Below are positions 1 to 13,198 of a stretch of DNA of 64,000 nucleotides, piece after piece. The stretch is from the NCBI RefSeq assembly GCF_029873635.1, contig NC_080420.1, positions 56,765,457 through 56,829,456 on the forward strand. Reading direction: 5' to 3'. Below the pieces are notes generated by a model. The model searched no databases. It was not told the origin of the DNA and worked only from the letters and a program-made list of their open reading frames with translations. The first letter of the stretch is position 1, and each line of letters opens with the position of its first letter. Source of the DNA: Malania oleifera. Lineage: Eukaryota; Streptophyta; Magnoliopsida; Santalales; Ximeniaceae. The position numbers and the translations under genes were made by a program.

Positions 1-708
1 GGAGCTGATTGTTGGTGGAGTTGATTTGAAATTCATACCAAATTCAAGGTAAGATGTTTTATATGGAATATGTTTTCCTTGCAGTTATAGGAAATGTTGT
101 ATGTAGGAAAATACTGATGTTTTATTCTGGGGGATGTCGTTTTCATGATGTTGAATGGAGAACCCTACGGGTGTTGGGTCATAGTTCAGTGAGGGCTTTT
201 CAGAAACTAGGTTAAGGGAAATATGCTATGCTAGGAGATTTGAATATATTGATAGAAATTTTACAAACTTGCATGTTTACCGGTTATTATGTAGTTTTTA
301 CAAAATATGTGTTTTTAAAGTATGTGTGGCCTGAGTAGATAATATTTGATGTAGAACTTTATATAGTATTTCCAGTATATGAAATTGTACAGAACATAAA
401 GATATAGCCAGATATTTACAGATATTATACATATAGATATATGTACATATACAATTTCTATTCAGATAGTTTCACAGACAGATAGATATATGTATGTATA
501 CAGATGCTTATTCAGATCAGTATGTATAGTATTTAAAGAATCCTATGTTTTCCTAATTGCCATAACACTCAGAGTATACAGATAGATTATATAAACAGAT
601 TATATAGTATAGCATCAAGATGCTACAGTTATTCAAATATTGCAGTATTTATAGTACAGAATTATAGTGTTATGGTTATTTTCGAAACATGATGAAAATA
701 GTAAAAGA

Positions 709-753
<45 letters not shown>

Positions 754-1680
754 CAGATGCCTGTGAAAATATTACAGACAGATACAAATACAGAATATAG
801 AATATAGAGCACGGTACCGTTGCTAATACAGATAGAGTGCAACCACATATCTCAGATAGTGTGTGGGTACCGTCAACTGTGCTTGAAGAGTATGCAGCTC
901 CCCAATTCGCTGGGTTGAGGGGGGCAGTTTGACGAGATAGCAACCAGTCTCGCGCCTACGAGAGTATGCAGTTTGACTAGGTTGAGGTAGTGTAAAGTAT
1001 AATAACTTATCTAGAGGGCTGACTAGATTAAGTCTCATCTACGGGCTGCACAACCCTGTCATGAGGGGTCAAATCATGACATATAGAGTTCCAGAGATCA
1101 AGCACAGTTATGTATATGTATACAGTTTTATAGTATTTGATAAATATAGTATGATATTAGCAGTATGAAAAGTAGAAAATTTAGATGATACAATTATGTT
1201 TTAAACTGCGAAAAATGTAAAATATGCTTTATAGATCTATCATTTATTACAGCTCAAATGTTATTTAAAGTATATATGTAACTTAGTTGCCACACACTCG
1301 TAATAGCATATTTCAACTTACTGAGCGTCATCTCACCCTATTATTCTAACATTTTTCAAGTGAGCCAGTTAGGTGAGTAGATCAGGCTCGCGGATAGAGA
1401 TTTCTTGGTTACCCTTGTTACAGGGTAAGATGGTGTAGAGTTTTGTATTTTTGAGATAGATTTTACTAGGGAGAGATTTATTTTGTGACTATGTGATGGA
1501 AATACTGAGTTCTGGTATTGTATGGTATATGGGGTTGTGTAATTTATATTTCTGCTGTATAGATATGATGATTGTTTACAGGATTACTCCGGTGCCTTCC
1601 ATGGCCCGAGTTTCATAGCAGGGGGTATCAGAATAGTTCATGTGTGAAAAAAAAAATGATTTAATTTTGAGGTCTTTACA
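1..1680 (+). mobile_element. LTR copy A (gypsy-type solo LTR, left end outside window)
   Basis: Non-coding, AT-rich sequence that ends in ...gtctttaca, the TTACA end expected of a TG...CA LTR. It shares landmarks with the LTRs at 1681-3642 and 16821-18862: a tgtgtggc.tgagta motif near 318-333, a 'ctgagcgtcatctcaccct' block near 1322, and an 'ctggtattgta' block near 1512. The text after its end (cctctcccttctc) reads like the interior of the same LTR family, so this copy appears to have inserted into copy B. No coding domain is visible. It is old and its start is not in the window, so the target duplication cannot be checked. Confidence 0.6.
712..751. repeat. (AT)n microsatellite
   Basis: Uninterrupted run of alternating a/t of about 40 bp inside LTR copy A. 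The translated YIYIYI string it gives is an artefact, not a gene. Confidence 0.95.
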
Positions 1681-2339
1681 CCTCTCCCTTCTCTTTACGA
1701 ATTCACTCCAATTATAGCCCAAATTGATGATTAAGAACCACCACGCTGATCTACGATTGATTCTCTGCAAGTTGATCAAAGTGGATTGTTGATTTGGGGT
1801 CCTTGGGCACCACCCCAAAATTAGGGTAAGTGAGTTATTTTAGGGTTTAAATGATTATTTGGAATATGTAGACCTAAGAAATGAGTTGGATGATAAATAT
1901 ACTAGGGTTGAGTTGATTAAACTGGGGATAATGCAATTTCAGGGTTTGGAGTTCTAAACGCCGCAAGTGTGGTTTAGGGTTTTCGGTACGCTTCTCAAGA
2001 AACAGGAAAGCGGATAGATTAAGTCAAGTATTTCAGTCAATTTATCATTGAATATACATTATTTGATTCAGATCGGTATATATATAGTTTTTGGGAATAC
2101 TGATGTTAAATTGAAGAAACTTTGAAAACAGAGTTAATATTATTTTGTTAGCAAAATATGTTTTCCTGGACTAGATAATATATTACAGAGTAGTACTCAC
2201 TTGTGTGTGGCATGAGTATAAATTTTACTGTAAATAATGGTATGTCAGAATATTTTATGAATTCACAGTACAAACATGAATTGCCGATAGTTTTTAGAAA
2301 AACTATAAACAGTATAGAAACTATATTTTTAGTATATTA

Positions 2340-2440
2340 TGATATTCAGTAGGCACGGATACCGTGATATTTAGCCGGCGCAGATGTCGTGATATTCAGT
2401 CAGTGCAGATGTCGTGATATTCAGTCAGTGCAGATGCACA
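2340..2440. repeat. 25-bp minisatellite in LTR copy B
   Basis: Three to four imperfect units of about 25 bp (core gtgatattcagtcagtgcag). It lies about 130 bp after the gtgtggcatgagta motif, the same place where the LTRs at 12006-14407 and 16821-18862 carry unrelated minisatellites. Confidence 0.8.
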
Positions 2441-3596
2441 AATGCCATGACTAGATATATTTATAACAGATATTCAAAAATATTATTATTATGAAAGATT
2501 TTACTCAAAATCATGAAATAGTAATATTGAAGATATTACAGAATCATGATATTTCAGTCTATACAAAATTATGGTAAAATAGTAATATACAGACATAGTA
2601 TTATATAGTATAAGATCCATGATGGACCATAACAGATTACAGAGTACGGTACCGAAACTAGCTAGCCAAATCAGACAGTGTAACCCCTGTGTGCCAACCA
2701 GAGAAGTGTTGTAGAGCGTATGATGGGCGGACTAGGTTTGTGTTATCCGAAATTGTAACCACACTATTTAGAAAGTGTTGGGTTAGAGGTCGATTAGCCC
2801 CGAAGTGTTGCAAAAAGTAAAAAACCCACTGTGTGCCAACCTGAGAAGTGTTGCAGAGAGTAGGATGGGCGGATCAGGTTGGGTGGGCAATCGTGAGTAG
2901 TTATGTCATGTTTGACATAGCCTGGTAGGCCAGCGAGAGTTAAGTCCAGCCCATAGGTCACACAAACCAAATCATGCGAGGTTAATTCATGATATACAAT
3001 TATCCATCCAGGGTATAATTTCAGTAATATACAGATATAACAGATGTTTTATATGTATACAGAAATTTAGTATAATACAGTATGTTATGTTGACTTACTA
3101 TTTATTCAGATTTATACAAAACAGTTTTACCTAACTTGTCAAATGTAGTTAAATTTTGTACCTATTTTCCTTACTTATCAGATACAGTTTATCATGAATA
3201 GTATATGTTTATAACACAATAATACTCATGTTGCCACAAACTGATATTAGTTTATCTCCTTTACTGAGAGGTGTTTCACCCCAGAATTACAAATATTACG
3301 AGAAACCTAGATAGACAAGCAGATCGAGCTCCAAGATTAAGGAGGCTGATAGTGCTACCCTGATTGAAAGGTAAGTAGTTGGGTTGAGATTAGGATGAAT
3401 TTTTGGGGGTATGACCCCAAGTATTTATGGTCCTTTTTGGGATGTATATATGTATTTTGGTTATAGTAAAACTCTGGTATTGTATATAAGGTTGAATAAG
3501 TCATGGCCTCCGTTGCATAGTTGTCATGTATGTATGGACAAGTATATCCCCAGTTTCCTCTGGGGTCTGGGTTGATTTATTATTATTATTATGTGA

Positions 3597-3620
3597 AATA
3601 TATATATATATATATATATA
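3597..3620. repeat. (TA)n microsatellite
   Basis: About 24 bp of alternating t/a close to the 3' end of LTR copy B. Confidence 0.9.
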
Positions 3621-3642
3621 GCAGAATTTTTGGGGCATTACA

Positions 3643-5862
3643 CCCAGGATGTTGCCACAAAGCTTCTGGAGGACACGTTTGCCCAGTCAGTGCCACTCCG
3701 AATGATTTGACCGACCATGCCATAGCCCCCTTATACCCCTGCGATCCGCCGCTTGTTGGCAGAAATGGCACAAGAAGTGGTCACCGCAGTAGCAGCCCCC
3801 TCGTCTGCCCCCATCGGCGATCCTAATTATGATTTGAATTAGGGTAGGATACTTAGGATCCTTTGATGTGCTCTTTTTCATATGTACTGCCCTCATGCAC
3901 ACTATTTTATTTTATTTTCTTCTTTTAATTGTATTTTCTATTAATTTTTGTTTCATTATGTTTAAGTGGTTGTACTTTTCTTTTGATGTTTCCATCTTCA
4001 GTTGTACTAGCTCTGCTTTTAATGAATATACATGGTGATTTGTTTCTACTTGTCTTTTGTGCTTCCGTGTACCATTGCTCTTTTCCTTATATTTCTAGAT
4101 TTTATGTGGATGTTACTTACGCAGGTATGCTAGTTAATCTTTAGTATTGTGAAGTGTTTCCTTCCCATGCTTTCCAGGTTCCTTCTTTCTAAAGTTTTAA
4201 GTTGGGGGTATGGGGTTAAAAAAACACTACACGGCACATATTGAGAACAAAAATGACACAATTTTTAAAATTTTTAGTGACCATTGCTTGTTCATGCCAT
4301 GATAACACTTTCGATGCCCTTTACATTTTTCTATATAGCCTATAGATTACATGCTTAGGTTGTATCATTTTGATGACTTTATTATGCTCACTAACAATGT
4401 AGTGAGTTGCTTGTGCGTAGTTTCACATGATATAGTCAATTTACCTGTTTTGCCACTCTATGAGGGTTGACCAATAGTTCATTCGTTTTAATATCGTAGT
4501 ATAAGCTCTTGTCTTCATATGGTATTTCACAAGGTTAGGACGCACTTTCGCATGATTTTTTTTACTTAGGGTTCCTTGAGAGCACTGAGAAAACAACCGT
4601 GGTGACTATGATACCTTGTGAGGTTATGTTGAGCCTTTCATTTTTTATGAGACTCATTTACATGAACTCTGAGTTCATAGAGCTCAAATTTCCTTCTTTG
4701 GATATTCTTTGCATGCTAGTCTCCATTTTTGCATTTTCTAGCTTAAAGGTGATGTCTAGTGGGGAGATATAAACCTCGGTCTTATAGTCCACTCAAGACG
4801 TGAGAATTAAGCCACCCTTAAAGATAAACATAATTCATAAACTTCTTTTTCGAGCTTAGTTCATATCGGTAGCATGAAGATGAAAAAAGTTTTGATGATT
4901 GTCTTAGCTGACCATTGAAGAAAAATGTATAAAGAAACGAATGAGTGGAAGAAAAAGAAATGAGAAAAATACATAGAAAATCTGCTCCAAATTCTAAAGG
5001 GAACAAGCTAGGGACACAACACACCATATCCCTACACATATGAAGCTTCTTTGGTTGACCGATGCATATGATGTATTCATGCCTAGTTTATAAATTATCA
5101 ATCTAGGGTGGTCTTGGTAGGATGTGGCGAGTAGGTAAGAATGCGCTAATGTTAATGACCTGACACCCCTTTAATAGGCTGCATCCCATTCTTATGAGAC
5201 TAGTTCACTCCTTTTTTAGCGTTAGTTCTTCAAAATATGTGAGATGTTTGATCATGCATGTTTTTCCTCACATACGACAGTGAACCCATCTTCTTGAGTA
5301 TTTTTGAGAGTATATTGGTGAGGCAAAGTCAAGACGATCGTTCTGTAGGTGTCTGAGGGTAACCTGAGTGTGATGAATCATTCACTTTATACATGCCTTG
5401 TGATTTTGCCTATTTATACTTGAACTTATATGATGATATTAACTCTGAATTGTAATTGCTTGTTGATTCTCAATGAGCTATGATTTACTTGATGGCTTTA
5501 CATTGTTGAGACTTGTATAAGTGATTTTCTTCGAAGTTGTTTGTACAGTGGAGTTATGTATGGAGGAGCCTGCTTGTAATTAGGTTATATTCCTATGTGT
5601 GAAATGACATGATTGTGTTACTTGGTGATCTTATTTAATGTCCACTAAGATTGGTGTTTGTAGGTACTGCCCTGGAAACCCTCACGAGACTATAACTCGT
5701 CCACTATGGTCACCTAGGGGTTTAAAGCCTTGTTGCATAGGGTAAACGCAATCGTGTTTCCCACGAAAGAGGAGGTAGATAGGATTTTTGGTTATCTTTT
5801 ATAGTTTTCTTAGTTTTTTTTTTTTTTTGCTCAAGGACTAGCAAAGTGTAAGTTGGGTGTTG
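3643..5862 (+). mobile_element. Athila-like gypsy element, 3' internal region (upstream tandem copy)
   Basis: Base-for-base similar to 15018-19241 once the solo LTR at 16821-18862 is removed: the end of an envelope-like reading frame, then a long non-coding stretch, then a purine-rich tract (5850-5862, aagttgggtgttg) directly before an LTR. It is the 3' end of an element lying upstream and shares the LTR at 5863-7310 with the next copy, so the two copies stand in tandem. It is broken and old. Confidence 0.75.
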
Positions 5863-7310
5863 TGATGTGTTCCTAAATCGCACTATTTTAGGCCCCTATT
5901 TACCTTTGTTTTGCTACCATTTATCTTGTAATTACCATTTCTTGCCATAATTTGGAGTTATGCAAGGTTTGTTCATGTTTCAAGAAAATCAGGTTGAAAC
6001 CGAGGAGTTAAGCAATGTAAGAAGTCAATGGAGTAATTGGGAATCACAAAGGCTAAATCAGCTGCTTAACCAAGCCCCTCAAGCCTCAATTCATCAAAGG
6101 AAACAAGACTTGGTTCAACCATGTGGTGCGACCAACTAACACAAAGGGCAACCAAGTCACAGAAGAAAAACTCCAAGGTTCAGTATGAAAGAGAGATGCC
6201 GCAAGGTTCAACCAAGACCTCGACCAAGAGACCCTGAGGGGTGACTAGGTTGAGAACCTAAGACTGACTGAGCTAGAGATCTCAAGAGTCTCGACCAGCA
6301 GCTCGACTAGGAGACCCTAAGGGGCGACTAGGTCAAGAACCTGAGATTTACTGAAGTTGAGATCCTGCAAGTCTCGACCATTAGTGTGACTAGGAAGACC
6401 CATAGGCATGACCAGATTGAGAATGTCTGAAGTTCAAATCCTAGAATTCCCGTGAGCTTCGACCAAGGTTTGAGCAGGGGAAGACATGGGTGCGACCTGG
6501 TTGACAAACGCGAGCCCAGCGAACTGCTTTGCGAGGTTTTCTGCCAAAGTTTCCTATTTTGAATTCAAACCTTTGCAAACCCTTTTGGGTATAAAACCTA
6601 GCTTTTTCTATGTGCCTACAGTTCCCCTTTGGCTCCTCTTTGGTTAGTGACAGATATAAAGAGTCTTTGGGTGACATTTAGAGTAGAATTTACCGCTTTG
6701 ATTTCAATTCCTTTTACTGGTTTGTGCTTGGATTCTTCTAAAGCCTGTGAACACCTTTAATTTCCTTGTTCTAGTGCATAAATAGCTGGGCCTTTGATTG
6801 TATATTTTGATCGCTAATGACAAGTCATGGAGTTGCAATTGAAGCCATTTTTAATACATGCTTTATTTACTGCTTTCATTTAAATACCTGCACTTTAATT
6901 ACCTTGTCTTTAATTTTCATGCAAGTTTACATCTTTGATTGTGATGAGACCCTAGGGTAAAGGATAACATATCTAGGGATTGAGTCACTTATATAAACTA
7001 AGCAATGGTTCATGTACGAGATGTTCTCATGATCGCTGGATAGGCTATGCCTTGGTTCTCGATCGTGCTCTAGGAGTAGTGTCAATATAGTTTTACATGC
7101 TTTCGTAGTTGATAGAAAAATAATTTCAAAATCTCATCTTTTTTCCATTTTACACAAAGTGTAGCAAATTAGGCTAGAAATGGTAAACAACTGCACTTGA
7201 GTTCCTAAGGATCGACACCCTACTTACTCATTGTTCTACTGAACTTGGGGATAGTTAGGTTAAAATTGTATTTTTGGTAGTTAAGGACCCAAGCCTTGGT
7301 GAGCCTACCA
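5863..7310 (+). mobile_element. Athila-like LTR, middle copy of the tandem
   Basis: Starts TGATGTGTTCC right after a polypurine tract and ends ...gagcctacca right before a primer-binding-site-like sequence. The limits agree with the inverted solo LTR at 9171-10671, which is bounded by a perfect target duplication, and with the second LTR beginning at 19242. The length is 1448 bp. It contains repeated 'gcgaccaggtcgagaacc'-type text near 6230-6420. In the family such LTRs carry the promoter and polyadenylation signals; I see no coding region in this one. Confidence 0.85.
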
Positions 7311-7336
7311 AATTTTGGTGTCATTTCCAAGAACTC
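7311..7336 (+). promoter_or_regulatory. Primer-binding site of the Athila-like element
   Basis: The sequence ttttggtgtcatttccaaga directly follows the LTR. It is a diverged form of the TGGCGCCGTTGCCGGGGA-type site that many plant Ty3/gypsy (Athila/Tat) elements use to prime from a tRNA. Confidence 0.65.
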
Positions 7337-7642
7337 TGTTATGGTTGTAAGCCAATTTCTAGCTTAGAGTACTACATTCTTTGTTTTTTCTTTATTTATT
7401 TTGTTTTTAATTTTTGTTTGATACTCTGAAGTCTTGATTGTGTGTTGCATGTGTATATACTAGTTTTGCACTCTTTGGATCCTGAGTTAGTACCTAATGC
7501 CTTGAGATTAAGAGATCTCATAGGTCCATTAGGAAATCCACCTCTAATCCTAAGTTAGCCAAGTCTTCGAACCCAAAGTCATGGTTTAATGTCAACCAGT
7601 TCCTGCCTTTCAAAACCTAGAACCCAAGCTCCCCACTAACTT

Positions 7643-9100
7643 GTGGTGGAAGAGCAACCTCTTTGGCCACTTAGAGACTACTTCACACCCAACACATACA
7701 CCTCGCCATCTTGCATTCGATTTTTGGAGGTCAAGGCAAGACAATTTGAAATTAAGACTTCCATCATATCGATGATTCCCAATTTCTTTGGGAATTCAAC
7801 TGAAAATCCATACAAACATCTAGATGAGTTTCTCAAAATCTGTTCCACCATCTATATACCTCACTTTGGTGATGATGCCCTTGGGTTGAGGCTTTTCTCG
7901 TTCTCTCTGAAGGACAAAGCCAAATATTGGCTGAATTCCTTAGAGCCGAACTTGGTGGTCAATTGGGCCACCATGCAACATGAGTTCTTAAAAAAGTACT
8001 TCCCTATTGGGAAGATTAATCAGATGAGGAAGGCAATCACTAGTTTCTCACAATTGGATGGGGAATAATTTTTTGAGACATGGGAGCACTTTAGGGACCT
8101 TTTGCTCAAATGCCCACATCACCAAGTACTTAGGTGGAAATTAGTTTGGACCTTCTATAAAGGATTAGCCGAGTGTGAAAGAGCCATGGTAAATGCCTCT
8201 AGTGGAGGTACTTTCCTCACGAAACATGAGAATGAAGCTTGGGCTCTCTTTGAGAACCTTACCGAGAATTCTCAACAGCATGTTTTTACTTCTCGTAGAT
8301 TGTCCCAACCTTCCTCTTTCCATCCTAAGGGATTCTATGAGTTAGCCGCGGGCCATGACCTTGCATCCACACTGCACACCATTGTGAATAAATTATATCA
8401 GTTCTTGTCCTTAGGATAACAACCTCACCCTGTGGCATGTGTAGAGGTGTGTGCCATTTGTGATGATCCTTCTCAAACTTGTTATAATTGCCCCCATGTG
8501 CCTTCCCCGCCTGAGTTTGTGTAGGAAGAAGTTAAGGCCAACCATAATTGGTACAACATGCCATCCAATGACCCCTATTCTAACAAGTACAATCCTAGGT
8601 GGAGTAAGCATCTTAACTTCTCCTAAAGGCCACAAGCTCTGGGCTTTCAAGCTCAAAGACCTTAGCAATGACCTACTGCTCCACCTCCTCACCCATTCCA
8701 AATTCCTCAAAATCCTCCTGTGTCTACCCCTAGACCTTCAGCTTATCTACAACCATCTCCTCCTCGGCCTCAATACGATAGACCTTTTGAGGAGACGATG
8801 TTGAAAGCCCTCAAGGGCATTGAGGCTAATCGCCAAGTTGATTGGTAACTACTCTACTCCCACTCCCAGTCTATTGCTAAGCTAGAAGACACCATAGGCC
8901 AACTAGCTACATCTTTGAGTAGGAGAGACGAGGGTAAGTTGCCAAGTCAGCCTCTAGTGAACCCTAAGTGCCAATATTGGGTAGACTGTGAGCTGGCTGC
9001 TGGACCTTCATCGCATCATGAGCAAGCCCAGGCTGTAACCATTCTTCGGAGTGGTAAGGAGGTAAATAATAGGGTTGGGGAGAAGTTAAACCAAGAAAAA
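7643..9100 (+). pseudogene. Athila-like gag (retrotransposon capsid), fossil
   Basis: The reading frame from 7643 has the hallmarks of plant Ty3/gypsy Athila gag: RDYFTPNTYTSPSC near the start, then NPYKHLDEFLKICST, SLKDKAKYWLNSLEPN and EFLKKYFPIGKINQMRKAI. The following stretch (8100-8420) keeps the second half of the gag core (a 'CPHH..', 'FYKGL', 'MVNASSGGTF' order). Near 8450-8640 there is a cysteine-rich nucleic-acid-binding remnant and a 'NDPYSNKYNPRWSKHLNFS'-like tail. Family knowledge says this part encodes the capsid of the virus-like particle. The copy is a broken fossil with several breaks, and it is followed by the inverted solo LTR. Confidence 0.85.
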
Positions 9101-9170
9101 AGTTAGCATAAGATGAGAGAAGAACCTGATGATCCACCTTCTTCCAATCTGGTAGCTGATACCAAGATAC

Positions 9171-10671
9171 TGGCAGGTTCGTCAAGGCTTGGGTCCTCAA
9201 CTACCAAAAATACAATTTATAAAACCTAACTAATCCCAAGTTCTATAGAATGTGAGAAAGTCGGGTGTCGATCCACAAGGACTGAAGTGTAGTTATGAAC
9301 CACTTCCAATCTAGTTAATTAAAGCTTTGTGTAAAAGAAAGTAAAAAGAAGATATTTTGAGTAGGTTTTCTAACATCCTATTGAAAGCATGTAAATTTTA
9401 TTTTAAATCTACTCCTACAAAGTAGTGCTCAGTTCATAAATCAGACTTAAGATGTGATGTGCGTAAACTACATTCGGTTAGCTATCCGTATTAGGCTAGA
9501 TGGTGAAAGGAACCATTCAAGGGCATAGGGTAGTAAGGGTGCACCAATCGTCCGGAGCATGATTGGGAACCGGAGTATACCCTATCTTAATGACCATAAA
9601 AAACCTTTTTAGTATCCGTAGCCTACTACATATATCCGAGTAAATTGATAGTAGTGCTATCCTATCCCTAAGACTTCATCGCAATCCAAGCTTGTAAACG
9701 AAAGCAGTAAAGGAAAGCATATAAATGAAAGCAAGTAAATGAAAGCAGTTAATGGAAAGCATGTAAAGGATCATTCTATTACAATCGAAGCGTATGTCAC
9801 TAATGACAGAAAATACAATCGAAGACCAAGAAAGCAGTAAATCCAAACTAAGTTCTAATATACTTTCGCTCTCAATGACATCTTAAGTCTGTCACTAACC
9901 TAAGAGAGGCCAAATGGGAACCCTAAGAACATATTTGAAGCTACTATTTATACTCATTAGGTCATACAATGTTTGAATTTCAAAATAGGAAAGTTTGCAA
10001 CAATTCTCGCATAGAGGATCGTCGCTATTGACCACGTCGCACCCCTGTTTTCCCTTGTTCGCATCCTGGTCAAGGTTTGCGGGAAATCAGGAATTCAACT
10101 TAAGATCCTCTCAACCTAGTTGCACTATTGAGTCTTGTTGGTTGAGTTGATGGTTAAGACTTGTAAGATCTTGATCTTCAGGAAATCTCAGGAACTCGAC
10201 TTGGTCACCCTTCATGGTTCCCCTGGTCGAGCTATTGGTCGAGACTCTTGATATCTTTAGCTCAGTTAACTTCAATGTCTCGACCTGGTCGCCCTTGAGG
10301 GTCACTTGATTTATCACCTGGTCGAACCTTACAACATTTCGTCTTCAGTCTAAACCTTGGAGTCTGCAACTTATGATATGGTCGCCGCTGTGTTGCTAGT
10401 CGCACCATAAGGTCGAATAGAATCTTTTCTCCTTTGATGTGTGTTGACGCTTCAGGAGTTTAGCTGAACATCTGAATTAAGCTTTAAGTATCCCAAATAC
10501 ACCCTTGGCTTCTCGTAATGCTTAACTCCTCGGTTTTAACCTATATTTCCTGAAACGAGAATAAACATTGCATAACTCCGAACTATGTTAACAAAGGGTT
10601 GCATAGAAGATAAATAAGGATAAACAAAGGTAAATGGGGGACCTAAAATAGTGCATTTTAGGGACTCATCA
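9171..10671 (-). mobile_element. Inverted solo LTR of the Athila-like family
   Basis: Reverse complement of the LTR at 5863-7310: it starts tggcaggttcgtcaagg and ends gcattttagggactcatca, which is TGATGAGTCC...GAACCTGCCA in its own direction. It is flanked by a perfect 5-bp target duplication, gatac, at 9166-9170 and 10672-10676. At 1501 bp it is a complete single LTR with no internal region, as left by LTR-LTR recombination. It sits between the gag and protease remnants of another copy of its own family. Confidence 0.93.
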
Positions 10672-10676
10672 GATAC

Positions 10677-11290
10677 CTACCTCCTCCAATGATGGAGTAC
10701 TTCCCCATTATGTCCCTGTAGTGTCATTCCCTGCAACTCTTTGTGCACTCTCTAAATCTAAGAAGGAAACCAATACCGAGTCCAACATGGACACATTTTG
10801 ACAAGTCAAGGTCTATATTCCTCTTTTAGATGCTATCAAGAAAGTGTCTGCGTATGCCAAGTTCCTCAAGGATTTTTGCACGCAAAAGTGCAAATCACGG
10901 GTGCACATGAACAAACAAGTTAGGTTGACCGAGCATGCGAGCTTAATTCTTTTAGGTCATATTCCTCCAAAACTTAAAGGCCCCAGCACTGCCACCATCT
11001 CATTTGTAATCAGTGATTACACCATCAATAGGGCTCTTTTAGATTTGGGAGTGAATGTCAACCTACTTCATTACTCGGTTTACAAGTAATTCAATTTAGG
11101 AGAGCTAAAGCCTACCTCGGTCACCTTGAGTTTCATCGATCGATCAGTAAAAAGCCCCCGGGGTGTGATAGACGATGTCTTGGTCAAAGTCAAAGAGTTC
11201 TAGTATTCTATTGACTTCATTGTCTTAGATATGAACCTTCCGACCGAACCAAGGATCAGATCCCTGTCCTATTAGGACGACCATTATTAG
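10677..11290 (+). pseudogene. Athila-like aspartic protease region, fossil
   Basis: The region reads as the retropepsin part of a Ty3/gypsy polyprotein: a VYIPLLDAIKKV..YAKFLKDFCT lead-in, KQVRLTEHASLIL, then a protease core with LLDLGVNVNLLHYSVY and a following GELKPTSVTLSFIDRS..PRGVIDDVLVKV block. This is the typical Athila order after gag. It continues the gag region across the inverted solo LTR. It is a broken fossil. I recognise no reverse transcriptase or integrase downstream, so this looks like a non-autonomous relic. Confidence 0.8.
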
Positions 11291-12005
11291 CTACAACTAA
11301 TGCCTGCATTTAGTGTAGGACTGGGATCATGGATGTGTCCTTTCGCAACATGCAACTCTAGCTGAACATATTTCATGCTTCCCAACATCCACTCGATGAC
11401 GTCCTAGTTGTGGATATTGACATGATTGATGAATGTGTTAAGGAAGTGGCTCCCTCAATTCTGTGGAGGGACCCTCTAGATGACATACTTCAGCCTGAGC
11501 CCCTCTATATCTGGCTTGGAGGATTCATATGAGCAGATTCTTGCTATTTATGATTTGGTCCCCAGCTTAGAGGGACGACTATAGGTAAGTGAGAAGTGAT
11601 TTAATGAGGAAATGGTGGAAGAAACTTGTATTTTTGAACCTTGGTGAGTTTGAAATGAGCATTCATTGTGTTTGATAGAAGACGATAAACTTAGTACTTT
11701 TGGGAGGCAACCCAATTTTATTTCTTCTTTTTCTTTCTTCTTTGACACCTTAGGTTGTATATTGAAGAGTAAATAGGGTTTAGGGTCCTTAGAATAGGTC
11801 ATAGGTTAGTTCGGGGTGTGACTAGGGTGCGACCTAGTCGAAGCCCTAAAAGTCTTCTGAACTTCCAAAGTACTAAGCAGCTCGACAATGGGCGCGATCA
11901 GCACTGCCCTGGGTGCGACCTAGTCAAACTTTTGACTTTTCTGAAATTTCAGATTACCGAAGAGTTTGACCAGGGCGTGACCAGCACTTCATCCAAGTGC
12001 AACCT
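11291..12005 (+). mobile_element. Athila-like internal region after protease
   Basis: About 700 bp with weak similarity to the end of protease, then non-coding text with 'gcgacctagtcgaa' motifs also present in the LTRs. No intact gene is visible. Confidence 0.5.
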
Positions 12006-12139
12006 TGTAGTAACCCAAAAAAATAAAAAAATAAAAATTAAATTAAATTAAATTAATTAAATAAAAATAATTATTAATTAAATTATATAATATAATATAA
12101 GTTTTATATATATATATATATGTAAGTTGACAGTAAGAT

Positions 12140-12156
12140 ATTTATATAAATTAAAG

Positions 12157-12196
<40 letters not shown>
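12140..12196. repeat. (AT)n microsatellite
   Basis: Long AT/TA dinucleotide run in the 5' part of solo LTR D. A shorter run lies at 12108-12122. Confidence 0.9.
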
Positions 12197-13198
12197 GCAT
12201 ATCTATCAGTAAAGCTTCCTATAAAAGCTTTTCAAAATTCACAGCGCCTCTCCTCTCTCACTCTTTGCATCTCGTCACCTCTCTCCATCTCTGTCTCTCT
12301 CTCCCCTTATTTCTCGACAGATATTTGGCTGATCGGGAAATGGAAGGTACCATTAGGTTCCTAACTCCTCCACAAACATTTCTACTGGAGCGGATTTGTC
12401 GTAGGAGCGGCGTAGGCACAATTCCTAGGGTTAGACAACTTTTTCCTATTTCATCAATTTCTCCTAAAATCTGTCGTTAAATCAATGATCGGGCACCACC
12501 ACGGAGTCCTAGTCATGATCGTCGTCATTTTGGTCAAAGTAAATTTCCAATTTAAGTTTCCTAGGCCCCACTCCAAAGCGAGAATGAGATTTGGGAAAAT
12601 AAGTAAATTGGTTATATTTGAGAGTATAATTATTTATTTGGAATTTAAGGGCCTAGGAAATATTAAAATAATATTTTATTTAGGGTTGATTTAATGGAAC
12701 TAGGATTATTATTTCAGGACTCGAGTGAGCGCCATAGGTATCTTTTCGGGGCCCCTGTTGGCATAGTTCAAGAAATCAGGTAAGAGGTAAAATATTTATT
12801 AAACCAGAATTTTTATGAATTTAATGAAAAATGAAGTATGTTTTATATACGTGTATATGTTTCGGTATGCGTTTAAAATGCCAACCCTTTAGATTATGCT
12901 TCCTGAGCATAGGGTTGTTTTATTAGATACGTATATGTGAAATTGAACTGATGAAAGTGAAATATTTTTCAGAATAATTATATAAAAAATTAAAGATATT
13001 TTTCCAGTATGTGAATGTTAAATGTGGGTTGACTTATTTTTTAGGAAATATATATATGAATTTTACTGCTAAATAGTGTGGCATGAGTAAATAGGAATGT
13101 CGTGTGGAAATAGACTATATGTATGAGATGCAGGATATACAGGAAATAATGTTATATGAAATATGCTGCATGTGAGTGTTAATGCAATCATGTAAAAC

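Larger units (their letters stand above)
1681..3642 (+). mobile_element. LTR copy B (3' part of a gypsy-type LTR)
   Basis: Begins in the pyrimidine-rich leader corresponding to about 17080 of the solo LTR at 16821-18862 (same order: leader, 'gatgattagaa..cacc' block, 'ccatcccaaattttgggtaag' block, gtgtggcatgagta at 2205-2218, minisatellite, 'ctgagaggtgtttcaccc' at about 3263). It ends in ...gcattaca at 3642. The text that follows (ggatgttgcc) matches the Athila-like internal region at about 15020, so copy B had inserted there. Its 5' part is displaced left of copy A and lies off the window. There is no coding capacity. Confidence 0.65.

Noticed and set aside
662-943. Reading frames with YIYIYI or SLSLSL strings (also 3521, 12127, 23415, 30544)
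   Set aside because: They are translations of AT/TA or CT/GA microsatellites.
12485-12694. Reading frame in solo LTR D
   Set aside because: It lies in a non-coding LTR with defined ends and shows no domain.
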